From NCBI GenBank assembly GCA_028287305.1, contig JAQBPX010000002.1:310001-374000 (forward strand): a stretch of DNA of 64,000 nt, read 5' to 3'. The position numbers and the translations under genes are program-made. This document shows, in pieces, positions 8,815-17,963 of the stretch; position 1 is the stretch's first letter, and every line of letters starts with the position of its first letter. This DNA is from Gemmatimonadota bacterium (GTDB taxonomy: Bacteria > Gemmatimonadota > Gemmatimonadetes > Gemmatimonadales > Gemmatimonadaceae). Below the pieces are notes generated by a model. It searched no databases, was not told the DNA's origin, and saw nothing but the letters and a program-made list of their open reading frames with translations.

Positions 8815-11800
8815 TCAGTTGTGCCCACCGCCAGCCGGAGCGAGGGGCAACGCTTTCTTCGGATACGCCGGCACCGCCGGCACTGGCGTGGGATGCGCCT
8901 TGATTTCCTGCTGCAGGTAGGCGATCGCCGCATCCAGCTGCGCATCCTTGCCCTCGAAGGTGGCGTGCGGCTCGTTGTCCACCACCATGTCGGGGTCCAC
9001 TCCGTGTCCCTCGATCAGCCACTGGCTCTCGGGACCATACACGCCCGTCTCCGCCGCCGTCGCGATGCCGCGGTCCACCAGGATGTTGCTCGACGACAGC
9101 CAGATCTCGCCGCCCCAGGTGCGCGTGCCGATCACCTTGCCCAGCCCCAGCCGGCGGAATCCCTCGGCGAACGCCTCGCCATCCGACGCGGTGCTCTCGT
9201 CCGTGAGCACCACCACGTGCCCGCGGAAGGCGTACTGCATGTTCCACGTCTGGCCACCCACGCGGCCCTGGAAGTAGAACCACGCCTTGCGCATCAGCTT
9301 CTCGAGCACCCAGGAGTCGATGTTGCCGCCGTTGTTGTGGCGCACGTCCACGATCAGCCCGTCGCGGTCGAAGGCCGGATAGAAGTCGCGAGCCCACTGC
9401 GCGATGTCGCCGGTGGTCATCGCGCGCAGGTGCACGTAGCCGATGTTCCCCTGGCTGCGATCCTCCACGGCGAGCCTGCGGGTGTACTCCCACTCCGTAT
9501 ATCGCAGCGCCGACTCGCGCGCCTGCGTCACCGGCGTGACGATGACGTCGCGCGCCGTGCCGCCCTTCGCGTGCACCTTGAGCAGCACCTGCTTGTCCGC
9601 CTGGTCGCGCAGCAGGTCGCCGATGTCGGACACGGACAGGGTCGGCACCCCGTTCACCGCCTCGATGACGTCGCCCTCCGCAACGTTCACCCCGTAGCGC
9701 GCCAGCGGCGAGAGGTCCTTCGGCGCATCCGGATCGGACTGGTAGATGTGCTCCACCCGATAGCCACCGCCCTGCTGGTCCCGGGCGAGCCGTGCGCCGA
9801 GTGAGCCGGGAAGCACCGCGTCGGTGCCGCGACGCAGGTCACCTCCGCGAACGAAGATGTGCAGCGCCGAGAGCTCGCCGACCATCTGCGCGAGCACGTC
9901 GTTCACCTCGGCGCGATCGGTCGCACGCTCGATGAGCGGTGCGTAGTGGGCGCGCATTGCCACCCAGTCCACGCCGTTCATGCCGCGATCGTAGAAGTAG
10001 TCGCGCTCCAGGCGCCAGGCGTCGGCGAACATCTGCCGCCACTCCTCGCGCGGGTCGAAGTGCAGCACCCAGCTCTTCAGGTCCACCAGCGACTTCGAGA
10101 GGTCGGTGGGGGCCTTGGCGCCGACGTCGAGCACGTAGATGTCCGTCCCCTTGCGCACGAGCAGCTTCTTGCGGTTGGCGGACATCTCGTAGCTGCGAAT
10201 GTCGGCGAGGTACGTGTCGATCTCCGGCTTCTTGTTGTCGATCGGGAAGGTGCGCAGCTGCGTGCGCGCGCCCGAGGCCGACTCGATCGACTCGAAGAAG
10301 AGCCGCTTTCCATCCGTGGTGAGGTTCGAGTAGTTCCCGGCGGGCACGGGCACCTCGATCAGGCGTTGTGCAATTCCGTCGAGCACCAGCGCCGACTTGG
10401 GCGCCGCAGCCACGCCCTGCTTCGCCGGCGCTGGCGAAGGACGTCCGATCAGGGCGGTGTCCGTCGGGACCTTCGCGCTGTCTGCACGGGTGTTGCGCGG
10501 TGCGCCGAGCTCGTCGTCAGGCTGGAAGGGATCGCGCTCGCCCGGTACGAGCGCGATCGCGTAGACCATTGCCTGCTTGTCGAAGAACGGCTCCGGTGCG
10601 CGCGCGCCCCACGGGCTGCCCACCACGGATTCGAGGTGCCGGTCGGAGAGGAAGTACAGCCACTTGCCGTCGGGCGTGAAGGCAGGGCTGTAGCTGTCGT
10701 AGCGCTCGCTGGTGAGGGGCGTGCTCCTGCCGCTCTCCACGTTGTAGAGGTAGAGCTGGCCGAAGAGGTTGTGCGCCGGTGCGCTGTACGCCAGCCAGCT
10801 TCCGTCGGGCGACCAGCGCGTGTCGCCGTAGTCGCCCTGCTTGTTGGTGCCGACGAGCGTCGTCTTGCCGGTCGCAATGTTCGTGACCCACAGCTTCTGG
10901 TTCTTGTCGGTGTGGGCCAGCCACTTGCCGTCCGGGCTCGGCATTCCGCCCCAGCGCAGCACGTCGCCACCGTGCGTCACCTGTGACTGCTCTCGCGAGC
11001 CGTCGGCGTTCAGCGTCCAGAACTCGATCTCGCCGCTCGGGTCACCGAGCGCGAGGATGGTCTTGCCGTCCTGGAGGAACTGCGCGCTGCGCCAGCGTGC
11101 GCTCTTGCCCGGCGTCACCTCCACCAGGCGGCCCTGCTGCGTGGGCACCGAGAAGACCTGCCCACGCGCGGTGATCGCGACGCGATCGCCCGTGGGCGAA
11201 AGGCTCACGTCATTGATCCAGTCCACCGGGTTGCGGATCCATTTCTCCCGCACCTGCTCGAAGTCCGAGACGAGCGTGACCGGGACGACGGCATCGCGGT
11301 CCGCGGCGATGTCATACACATGGAGGTCGGCGCCGAGCTGGTAGGCGACCTTCCCATTCGACAGGCTGGGCGAGAGCAGGTCGAAGCTCGCATGATGCGT
11401 ATGCTGCTTCAGCTGCCTTCCGTCGAGGTCCATGGACCAGAGGTTCATGGTTCCGTCGCGGTCGCTGGCGAAGTAGAGCCGCCCCAGCCAGAGCAGCGGC
11501 GCCCGGCTCGTGCCCGCCCAGTCAGCGGTGAGCGGCACGGCGGCGTTCGCGCCCCGCGCATACTTCCAGATGTTCTGGGCCGTGCCGCCCTTGTATCGCT
11601 TGGTGTTGCTGCCCTGCCAGGCGAAGCGCGTGAAGTAAAGCGTGCCTCCCGCATCCATGCCCCCGTCGCTCGCCTGTGCGAGTGGCACCAGTGCCACCGC
11701 ACCGCTCTTAACGTCCACCGTCGCCAGCTGCGTGTTGGGAAGCGTGGCGAACTTGCGCGTGCTGTACAGAACCCTTCCGTCGGGTGTCCAGCCGACCACG

Positions 11801-12144
11801 TTCGCCACGCCGCCGTCGAATGTGCGACGCGTCGGCTGGCCCCCGTCGACCGGCATCGTGTACACCTCGGTCGGTCCCTCGTACGCCGCCGAGAAGGCGA
11901 TCGTCGCGCCGTCTGGTGAGATGGCTGCGCGCGTCTCCTCGGACGCATGCGTCGTCAGTCGCTGTGCGACGCCTCCCGCGATGGGCACGCGCCAGAGGTC
12001 ACCCTCGGCGGTGAAGACGATCGTGTTCGACGAGATGGCAGGGAAGCGGAAGTATCCCTTGACGGCAGGTGCCTGCGCGCTGGCGGTGCAGGCAGCGAAG
12101 AGGCACGCGGCAGCGGCGGCGCGCAGCACGGAGGGGAGGCGCAT
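8815..12144 (-). CDS. Secreted tricorn-like S41 protease with beta-propeller and PDZ
   Basis: The 1109-residue protein has a signal peptide (LRAAAAACLFAACTASAQ), an N-terminal TolB/WD-like beta-propeller region made of repeated ISPDG, WTPDG and SPDGKWLA blades (about 30-650), a PDZ domain near 830-920 (ARYGVNVAEGDVIEAVNG), and a C-terminal S41 catalytic domain. The nucleophile is Ser987 in ESTASDGEAF, and HNNGGNIDSW provides the substrate groove. This is the tricorn-protease plan, used to degrade oligopeptides in the periplasm. ATG 12144 places the signal peptide first; the frame extends 25 codons upstream without it. It converges on the SNF2 gene with 8 nt between. The Cys in the AACTAS segment could also be a lipobox, so lipid anchoring is possible. 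Confidence 0.92.
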   Translation of the reverse strand: MRLPSVLRAAAAACLFAACTASAQAPAVKGYFRFPAISSNTIVFTAEGDLWRVPIAGGVAQRLTTHASEETRAAISPDGATIAFSAAYEGPTEVYTMPVDGGQPTRRTFDGGVANVVGWTPDGRVLYSTRKFATLPNTQLATVDVKSGAVALVPLAQASDGGMDAGGTLYFTRFAWQGSNTKRYKGGTAQNIWKYARGANAAVPLTADWAGTSRAPLLWLGRLYFASDRDGTMNLWSMDLDGRQLKQHTHHASFDLLSPSLSNGKVAYQLGADLHVYDIAADRDAVVPVTLVSDFEQVREKWIRNPVDWINDVSLSPTGDRVAITARGQVFSVPTQQGRLVEVTPGKSARWRSAQFLQDGKTILALGDPSGEIEFWTLNADGSREQSQVTHGGDVLRWGGMPSPDGKWLAHTDKNQKLWVTNIATGKTTLVGTNKQGDYGDTRWSPDGSWLAYSAPAHNLFGQLYLYNVESGRSTPLTSERYDSYSPAFTPDGKWLYFLSDRHLESVVGSPWGARAPEPFFDKQAMVYAIALVPGERDPFQPDDELGAPRNTRADSAKVPTDTALIGRPSPAPAKQGVAAAPKSALVLDGIAQRLIEVPVPAGNYSNLTTDGKRLFFESIESASGARTQLRTFPIDNKKPEIDTYLADIRSYEMSANRKKLLVRKGTDIYVLDVGAKAPTDLSKSLVDLKSWVLHFDPREEWRQMFADAWRLERDYFYDRGMNGVDWVAMRAHYAPLIERATDRAEVNDVLAQMVGELSALHIFVRGGDLRRGTDAVLPGSLGARLARDQQGGGYRVEHIYQSDPDAPKDLSPLARYGVNVAEGDVIEAVNGVPTLSVSDIGDLLRDQADKQVLLKVHAKGGTARDVIVTPVTQARESALRYTEWEYTRRLAVEDRSQGNIGYVHLRAMTTGDIAQWARDFYPAFDRDGLIVDVRHNNGGNIDSWVLEKLMRKAWFYFQGRVGGQTWNMQYAFRGHVVVLTDESTASDGEAFAEGFRRLGLGKVIGTRTWGGEIWLSSSNILVDRGIATAAETGVYGPESQWLIEGHGVDPDMVVDNEPHATFEGKDAQLDAAIAYLQQEIKAHPTPVPAVPAYPKKALPLAPAGGGHN

Positions 12145-12268
12145 GTATCGGAGAGCGAAAGGGGCTGATCGGAGGTGGGCATGCGAGCATACGGCTGACC
12201 AGTGGCCCGGGCAAGGCACTTACAAAACCGAAACGCTCCGGGAATCGATCCTGGCAGCAGACCAACGA

Positions 12269-12392
12269 CAACAGCTTTCTAGCCGCGGACGAGCGCGGAC
12301 GAGCGCGAAAAAACGACAAGAAATCCTTTTTTCCTCCTCGCTCGTCCGCGCTCGTCCGCGGCTAAAGGCAGTTGCAGTTGCAGTTGCTGTTG
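12269..12392. repeat. Perfect 26-bp inverted repeat, likely terminator hairpin
   Basis: Arms 12280-12305 (TAGCCGCGGACGAGCG..., containing two GGACGAGCG units) and 12339-12364 are perfect reverse complements. The 33-nt loop starts with an A run and ends with a T run that can pair, so the stem can lengthen and offers a U tract in both directions. Outside the arms CAACAGC (12269-12275) pairs with GCTGTTG (12386-12392), and a GCAGTTGCAGTTGCAGTTGC run follows the right arm. It lies after the phosphodiesterase gene and before the tricorn gene, both on the minus strand, so it could terminate the former. The rest of 12145-12400 shows no gene. Confidence 0.85.
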
Positions 12393-12400
12393 ACCGTATC

Positions 12401-13828
12401 CTAGAGGAACGAAACGCCGTCCAGGATCGCCGGTGCAGCCAACCCCAACGCCGCGATCGCCGACGCAAAAACATCGGTGGTGCGCCTCGGCGCACGAGCA
12501 GGCGGCCGGCTGGTGAGCAGCGGCACGTTGATGTGATCCCGATGCAGCGCTCCGTGCGCGCTGCGATGCGGGATCGGCTCGTACTTCGAGCGGAAGTCCC
12601 ACCCGGGCGCGGCCGAGAGCACCAGGTCACCACTGCGCGAGCACGCGCCGAGTCGCGCGAGCTGCACGATCGAGTCCGGATAGTCGCTCGCCGCGCACGC
12701 GACGTGTGCCGCTTCGGCATCGAGCCCGCGCTGCGCCCCGCCCAGGCCGAGTGGGTCTCCCTCGAGCGGCTCGTAGGAAAAGCGGTCGCCCTTCACGCGC
12801 ACCGTCGCGAGCCCGCGCAACGACCGCACGCTGCACTCCTCGGCCGAGCGCGGCACGAGCATCAGGTCCACCGAGGGTCGCGCGAGCAGCGCGTCGGCAA
12901 ACGACTGCCAGCGCTTCGTGAGCGAGGGCCAGAAGGGACGCGTGCGTCGCTCCGGCTCGAGGTACAGGTGCGCCATCGCATTGCCGCTCACCATCACGGC
13001 CACATCCGGCGCCACGCCAACCACCCAGGGATGCGCGATCACGCGATGTCCCATCTCGACGATGATACCGGCCAGGTCCTCGTGCGTGTGCACCGGCGCG
13101 TGGCCGTGGTCACTGGTGATCCAGAGGTGCATGTCCTTCCATCGGCCGCTCGCCTCGGCGTCGTGCCGCAGCTTCGCGGCGGTGTCGTCCACGATCGCGA
13201 TCGCCTCCGTCACGGCATCGCTCTCGTGTCCTTCGGCGTGCGACGTCTTGTCGATCCCCGTGAACGCAGCGAACACGAACTTCGGGTCCTGCTCACGCAC
13301 GTGACGCACGACTTCCGCGCCCACCTCCCGGTCCACGCCGAGCCAGCCGCGCACGTCGCCGCGAAAATGGATGCTCGCCGCGCGCATCATGCGCGCCGCG
13401 GTGAGGCGCGTGAGCTGGCGTGACTTCGGCAGCCCGCGGCTGATGACGTTGAGCGCGCCGAGCGAGTCGGGCTCCAGCTCCCAGATGGTGGGCGCGTCAG
13501 GCGCGATGTCGCGATCCACCGTGCCCACCTGCCAGCCGACGTAGCTGCGGCTCCAGTCCGGGAAGCTGGTGTCGGCGCGCGAGCGGTCGTACCAGCGGAG
13601 TCCGGGCAGTCCGACGGAACCAGGGAAGCGCCCCATCAGGAAGGGGGTGTAGGCCGGCCCCGTGACCGAGGGAAACACCGAGGTCACCGTGGTCAGCGCT
13701 CCCTCCCGTCGAAGCCGGTCGAGGGCGGGAGCGACGCCCGCGTCGAGCGCTGCGGCGAGCGAGTCGGGGCGCGCGCCGTCAGCGAGCAGGACGACGACCG
13801 TCACGCGGCAGGGAGGGGCATGGCGCAA
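12401..13828 (-). CDS. Type I phosphodiesterase/nucleotide pyrophosphatase (alkaline phosphatase superfamily)
   Basis: A metal-dependent phosphodiesterase or pyrophosphatase of up to 475 residues. Metal and nucleophile motifs of the superfamily are visible: LLADGARPDSL (first Asp), the nucleophile region PSVTGPAYTPFLMG, FTGIDKTSHAEGH (Asp and His ligands) and WITSDHGHAPVHTH (Asp-His-His). No signal peptide is evident. The start is uncertain: TTG 13828 gives the longest product, while GTG 13804 begins just at the first strand (VTVVVLLADG). Neither has a good ribosome site. It is divergent from phzF. Substrate unknown; nucleotide sugars, phospholipid head groups or dinucleotides are all possible for the family. 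Confidence 0.85.
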   Translation of the reverse strand: MRHAPPCRVTVVVLLADGARPDSLAAALDAGVAPALDRLRREGALTTVTSVFPSVTGPAYTPFLMGRFPGSVGLPGLRWYDRSRADTSFPDWSRSYVGWQVGTVDRDIAPDAPTIWELEPDSLGALNVISRGLPKSRQLTRLTAARMMRAASIHFRGDVRGWLGVDREVGAEVVRHVREQDPKFVFAAFTGIDKTSHAEGHESDAVTEAIAIVDDTAAKLRHDAEASGRWKDMHLWITSDHGHAPVHTHEDLAGIIVEMGHRVIAHPWVVGVAPDVAVMVSGNAMAHLYLEPERRTRPFWPSLTKRWQSFADALLARPSVDLMLVPRSAEECSVRSLRGLATVRVKGDRFSYEPLEGDPLGLGGAQRGLDAEAAHVACAASDYPDSIVQLARLGACSRSGDLVLSAAPGWDFRSKYEPIPHRSAHGALHRDHINVPLLTSRPPARAPRRTTDVFASAIAALGLAAPAILDGVSFL

Positions 13829-13893
13829 TCTGCCGGGCGCGGGGGCTGATTGCCAGCGGTGCAGGGAAGCGGATCCGCCCCTAATTTCGCTGC

Positions 13894-14790
13894 ATGGCAG
13901 ATCGACGCTACCGCTACGTGACGCTGGACGTCTTCACCGACCGGCGCTTCGGCGGCAACCCACTGGCGGTGGTGCCCGATGCGCGCGGCCTCACCGACGC
14001 CGAGATGCAGTCGCTCGCCGCGGAGTTCAACTACAGCGAGACCACCTTCGTGCTGCCGCCCGCCGACCCGCGCAACTCGGCGCGCGTGCGGATCTTCAAC
14101 CGCACGGCCGAGATGGCGTTCGCCGGCCATCCAAATGTGGGCACGGCCTGCGTGCTGGCGTCGGAAGGGCGCGACGTCGGCGGCGTCCTGCGATTCGAGG
14201 AGCTGGCGGGGCTCGTGGAAGTGCGCGTCGAGAGCGATGCGCAGGGTGCGATCAGGGGCGCGGTGATCGACGCGCCGCAACCACTCTCGCTCGGCGTCGA
14301 GATACCCGCCGAAACGATTGCCGCGTGCGCGGGAGTGGCGACGAGTGACGTGATCGTGTCGAATCACCTGCCCACGTGGCTCACGATGGGCAACTCATAC
14401 GTGATGGCTGAGCTGACCGATGACGCGGTCTCGCGCGCCACGCCGTACGTGGAGGATTTTCGGCGTGCGCTGGCCGAGCATCCGATGCCCGACGGTCGAT
14501 TCTCCCTCTACGTCTATGCCCGCAACGCAGAACAGGTGCACGCGCGCATGTTTGCACCCCTGGCGGGCACGCACGAGGATCCGGCGACGGGCAGCGCCGC
14601 CGCGCCGCTGGCTGGCTTGCTGTTGTCGCTCTCGGGCGACGCCGAGGCGAATGTCATCATTCGCCAGGGCGCAGAGATGAGGCGGCCAAGCGTGCTGCAC
14701 GCCAGGGCGTGGCGCGCTCCCGAGGGTATCAGGGCGAGCGTGGGCGGTGGTTGTGTCACGGTGATGAAAGGGGAAATCCGACTCGGCTGA
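13894..14790 (+). CDS. PhzF-family isomerase
   Basis: The 298 residues match the PhzF/DAP-epimerase-like fold with two mirrored halves. Visible family marks are VFTDRRFGGNPLAVV at the N-terminus, the catalytic Glu49 in NYSETTFVLP, AFAGHPNVGTA, and EDPATGSAAAPLAG in the second half. In phenazine producers PhzF isomerises a dihydro-anthranilate intermediate, but most members stand alone in genomes without phenazine genes, as here, and their substrate is unknown. The start at 13894 is well placed before the first strand. The following gap holds the padR promoter. Confidence 0.9.
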   Translation: MADRRYRYVTLDVFTDRRFGGNPLAVVPDARGLTDAEMQSLAAEFNYSETTFVLPPADPRNSARVRIFNRTAEMAFAGHPNVGTACVLASEGRDVGGVLRFEELAGLVEVRVESDAQGAIRGAVIDAPQPLSLGVEIPAETIAACAGVATSDVIVSNHLPTWLTMGNSYVMAELTDDAVSRATPYVEDFRRALAEHPMPDGRFSLYVYARNAEQVHARMFAPLAGTHEDPATGSAAAPLAGLLLSLSGDAEANVIIRQGAEMRRPSVLHARAWRAPEGIRASVGGGCVTVMKGEIRLG

Positions 14791-14799
14791 GCCAACTAC

Positions 14800-14856
14800 T
14801 TGACGGAAGGCAAGGATGTAGGCATTCTACCCCCCCCCAGCATGTAGACGCCCTAC
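14800..14856 (+). promoter_or_regulatory. padR-permease promoter with two GTAG-N5-CTAC operators
   Basis: A -35 like TTGACG (14800-14805) is followed 17 nt later by a weak -10 (CATTCT, 14823-14828). Two copies of the inverted repeat GTAG-N5-CTAC lie at 14818-14830 (overlapping the -10) and 14844-14856, with 26 bp between centres. This fits autoregulation by the PadR protein encoded just downstream. PadR proteins are known to bind such short ATGTA/TAC-type dyads; the assignment to this protein is inferred. Confidence 0.6.
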
Positions 14857-14872
14857 TCCCTCCCTCCGATCG

Positions 14873-15238
14873 ATGGCCTCCGAGAAGCCCATGTCACGAA
14901 TCGAGCTGCTCCAGGGCACGCTCGACCTGCTCGTGCTCCAGACGTTGCGCTGGGGGCCGAGCCACGGCTACGGGATCACGCGCCAGATTCGCGCTGGATC
15001 GAGTGACGTGCTGCAGGTGGACACAGGCTCGCTATATCCCGCGCTTCACCGCCTGGAGCGGCAGGGATTCATTGCCGCGAGCTGGGAGAAGTCGGAGAAC
15101 AACCAGCGCGTGCGGTCGTACCGCCTCACGCCGGCGGGGCGCCGGCAGCTTAGTGCGGAACGCAGCAGGTGGGAGCAAATGAGTTCGGCCATCTCCCAAC
15201 TGTTGAATCCACCCCAGCTGGACGAGGCCGGCACATGA
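14873..15238 (+). CDS. PadR-family transcriptional repressor
   Basis: A 121-residue winged-helix regulator. The classic PadR opening ELLQGTLDLLVLQTL, the helix-turn-helix stretch GYGITRQI, the recognition segment DTGSLYPALHRLERQGFI and the wing (RVRSYRLTPAGRRQL) are all present. The C-terminal dimer helix is short, as in the PadR-s1 group. Start: ATG 14873 or ATG 14891 (MSRIELLQG); the second begins at the family's usual place. Its stop overlaps the next start as ATGA, so repressor and permease are co-translated. Likely signal: cell-envelope or drug stress, by analogy only. Confidence 0.9.
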   Translation: MASEKPMSRIELLQGTLDLLVLQTLRWGPSHGYGITRQIRAGSSDVLQVDTGSLYPALHRLERQGFIAASWEKSENNQRVRSYRLTPAGRRQLSAERSRWEQMSSAISQLLNPPQLDEAGT

Positions 15239-17910
15239 GGCGCCCGTTGTGGATGCGGAGCGCCCGGAAGGATGCTGAGCTTGACGAAGAGATCAACGCT
15301 CATCTCGCGATGGCCACCGCGGAACGCATGGCGAGAGGAGAATCCCCCGCATGGGCCGCAGATTCGGCGCGGCGCGAGTTCGGCAACGCGCTGCACGTGA
15401 AGGAAGTCACACGCGAGATGTGGGCCGGCGGTTGGATGGAGCGCCTGCTGCAGGACGTGCGCTACGCGGCGCGCGCGCTGGCGCGGGCGCGCGTATTTAC
15501 CGTGATCGTCTGCCTGATGCTCGCGATCGGCATCGGCGTGAACGGCGCGGTACTCAGCATCATGGACACCGCGTACCTCCGAAAGCTGGCGGTGCCGGAC
15601 CCCGACCGAATCATGACGGTGCACTCGGGTGACGCCCGCAACCGACCGGCCGTCGATCGGTTAGCGCATAACTCCTTCGATGACACGCATGACATCGCGT
15701 CGGCGCTGCAGGGCATGGCGCAGGTCGCTGCGTATTCGATGGCGGAGCTAAAGCTGGGGGGGGAGTTCGCAGGAACCACCACATGGAGCGCGCTCGTAAG
15801 CGGCAGCTACTTCTCCGTGCTCGGCGTTCGCGCGGCCCGCGGTCGCGCGATCGGGCTCGATGAGGAGCGGCCCGTTGGAGCGCACCCGGTGGTGGTCATC
15901 AGCGATCACCTGTGGCATGACCTGCTCGGAGCAGATCCCCAGGCGGTTGGCCGCGGCCTCGTCATCGGCAAGGAAAAGTTCACGATCATCGGGATCATGC
16001 CGCCGTCCTTCCTGGGAATTCATCCCGAAGGGCGGACCGAGATGTGGATCCCGTATACCATGGACTCCGTGGCCACCAGTCACGCGTCACTGCTGAGGGG
16101 GAGAGACGCACGCCGTGCGACGACGTTCGTCCGACTCGCGCCCGCGGTAACGATCTCGCAGTTGAAGGCGCGACTCGACGCCCTCGCCCCGGAGCTAGCG
16201 GCTCGATATCCGCGGGAGGACTCTCACCTGCGCTTCCTTGCGGAGCCGCATCCGCGCATGGTGACGACGACGGAACCCATGAATTCGCTTCCGGCCATGT
16301 TACTGGTCCTCGCGATGGTCGGGCTGCTCCATCTGGTGGCGTGCAGCAACGTGGCTGGGCTTATGATGGCGCGCGCGGCCTCTCGGCGGCGCGAGTTGGG
16401 TGTGCGCCTCTGCCTCGGTGCCTCCCAAGGACGAATCCTGCGCCTGTTGCTCACTGAGTCTCTATTACTGGCGGGTGTTGGATGCGCAGGAGGCATCATC
16501 ATCTCGCGCTGGCTCGTAGCGATGATTTGCCGGATGCGCTTTCTCTCGACCCTGGATGCCGGGCTGGACCTGCGGCTGGTGGCGATCGTCGTCGCGTTCT
16601 CGGCAGCCACCGCGATCCAGTTCGGGCTGCTGCCCGCGCGAGATGCGTCGAAACGCGATCCGCTCGAGATCATTCGTGGGCGCACGGATGGGGCCACGAC
16701 GACAGCTCATCCGGGGTTCCTTGTGGCGCAGGTGGCGTTCTCGCTGCTGCTGCTCGCGCTCGCGGCGTCGATGGCGAGTGGATTCAGCAGGCAAGTGAAG
16801 GACGACACCGGTTACGATGTGAGCCACGTGGTGTATGCGGCCGTGGCCTTGCAACTGCCTCAGTTCCCACAGCACGACGCGCCCGACCGAGTCGCGCGAA
16901 TACATCGGATTCACGTAGGGAGTGCTGCTCTTCGTTCATCGCTGCTCGACTCGGTGCTTGCTGTGCCTGGCGTGGAGCGTGCGGCCCTCACCCAGCGGGC
17001 GCCCCTCGCAGGCGGGGGCTTCGACAATGTTCGCGTGCACGATCACCAATACGGCCCAGACGAGTCCACGAAGCTGAGTACACAGCTCGTGGGGCCAGGC
17101 TACTTCGCGACAATCGGCGCAGCGCTCCTGCGGGGCCGCGAATTCGCCGAGTCCGATCGGTGGGACGGCGAGGGGCATCTGCGAGGCGTTGACGCAGTGA
17201 TCGTGAACGAGAGCATGGCGCGCAAATTCTGGCCGGGCGCGGATCCGATCGGGCGGCTCGTCACCTATCGGGAACAGGGCGCGGCCATGGTAATCGGTGT
17301 GGTGCGGGACATGCGCGACGTCAGCACGCTCGTCGCAATGCCTCGTGCGTACTTCCCGATTCTCGAGTTCCCACTCACCGACGGCGACATCGTCGTGAGG
17401 GCACGCGATCCCGAGGCGATGGTGCCCCTTCTGCGAGCCGCACTGACACGAGTGCCCGGTGTCATGCTGGATCGCGTGCGTACGCTCCAGGAGATCCGCT
17501 CGGACGCAACACTTCTCGGCCGCATCGCCAGCATCGCCCTCGCGACCTGCGCGGGGATCGCGCTCTTGCTCACCGGCATCGGGCTCTACGGCGTCGTCGC
17601 AATGTGGGCTACCGCCCGCCGCACCGAAATTGGGATTCGCATGGCGCTCGGCGCTCGAAGCGGCCACGTCCATCGCCTGCTACTGGGGCGCATGGGCGGG
17701 ATCGTGGCGATCGGCGCGTGCCTGGGAACAGCGCTCGCAGTAGCCGCCCTGCAGCTTACGCGAGCCTGGCTGGGGCCGATGATGACATTCGAGGTCGGCT
17801 CCATGGCGAGTGCCCTGCTCGTGTTGGCAGGAATGGCGGCGGTCGCGACATACCTGCCCTCGCGGCGCGCAACGAAGATCGCGCCGACGATCGCCATGCG
17901 CGCGGAATAG
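15235..17910 (+). CDS. ADOP-family duplicated FtsX/MacB permease
   Basis: An 891-residue inner-membrane protein. The N-terminal prefix (about 1-75, with ELDEEINAHLAMATAERMARG) is typical of acidobacterial duplicated orphan permeases. A first MacB-type periplasmic domain and FtsX triple-helix block (helices near 85-105 and about 360-480) are followed by a second copy (about 530-891, ending in the FtsX block with ATARRTEIGIRMALGARSG). No ATP-binding subunit lies nearby, which is normal for this group. ATG 15235 overlaps the padR stop. Such permeases are thought to act in export or envelope sensing with a partner encoded elsewhere; the substrate is unknown. Confidence 0.93.
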   Translation: MRRPLWMRSARKDAELDEEINAHLAMATAERMARGESPAWAADSARREFGNALHVKEVTREMWAGGWMERLLQDVRYAARALARARVFTVIVCLMLAIGIGVNGAVLSIMDTAYLRKLAVPDPDRIMTVHSGDARNRPAVDRLAHNSFDDTHDIASALQGMAQVAAYSMAELKLGGEFAGTTTWSALVSGSYFSVLGVRAARGRAIGLDEERPVGAHPVVVISDHLWHDLLGADPQAVGRGLVIGKEKFTIIGIMPPSFLGIHPEGRTEMWIPYTMDSVATSHASLLRGRDARRATTFVRLAPAVTISQLKARLDALAPELAARYPREDSHLRFLAEPHPRMVTTTEPMNSLPAMLLVLAMVGLLHLVACSNVAGLMMARAASRRRELGVRLCLGASQGRILRLLLTESLLLAGVGCAGGIIISRWLVAMICRMRFLSTLDAGLDLRLVAIVVAFSAATAIQFGLLPARDASKRDPLEIIRGRTDGATTTAHPGFLVAQVAFSLLLLALAASMASGFSRQVKDDTGYDVSHVVYAAVALQLPQFPQHDAPDRVARIHRIHVGSAALRSSLLDSVLAVPGVERAALTQRAPLAGGGFDNVRVHDHQYGPDESTKLSTQLVGPGYFATIGAALLRGREFAESDRWDGEGHLRGVDAVIVNESMARKFWPGADPIGRLVTYREQGAAMVIGVVRDMRDVSTLVAMPRAYFPILEFPLTDGDIVVRARDPEAMVPLLRAALTRVPGVMLDRVRTLQEIRSDATLLGRIASIALATCAGIALLLTGIGLYGVVAMWATARRTEIGIRMALGARSGHVHRLLLGRMGGIVAIGACLGTALAVAALQLTRAWLGPMMTFEVGSMASALLVLAGMAAVATYLPSRRATKIAPTIAMRAE

Positions 17911-17963
17911 TGATTTCCGCGGGACTCTTGCGGCATGTCACGGGCGGTACAGCTTCAGGCCTC

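Noticed and set aside
13894-14790. Phenazine synthesis locus because of PhzF
   Set aside because: No other phz gene is near; lone PhzF-like proteins are common.
14830-14840. Run of C bases before padR as a phase-variation tract
   Set aside because: The run is about ten bases and lies between two operators outside any reading frame; there is no evidence of length change.
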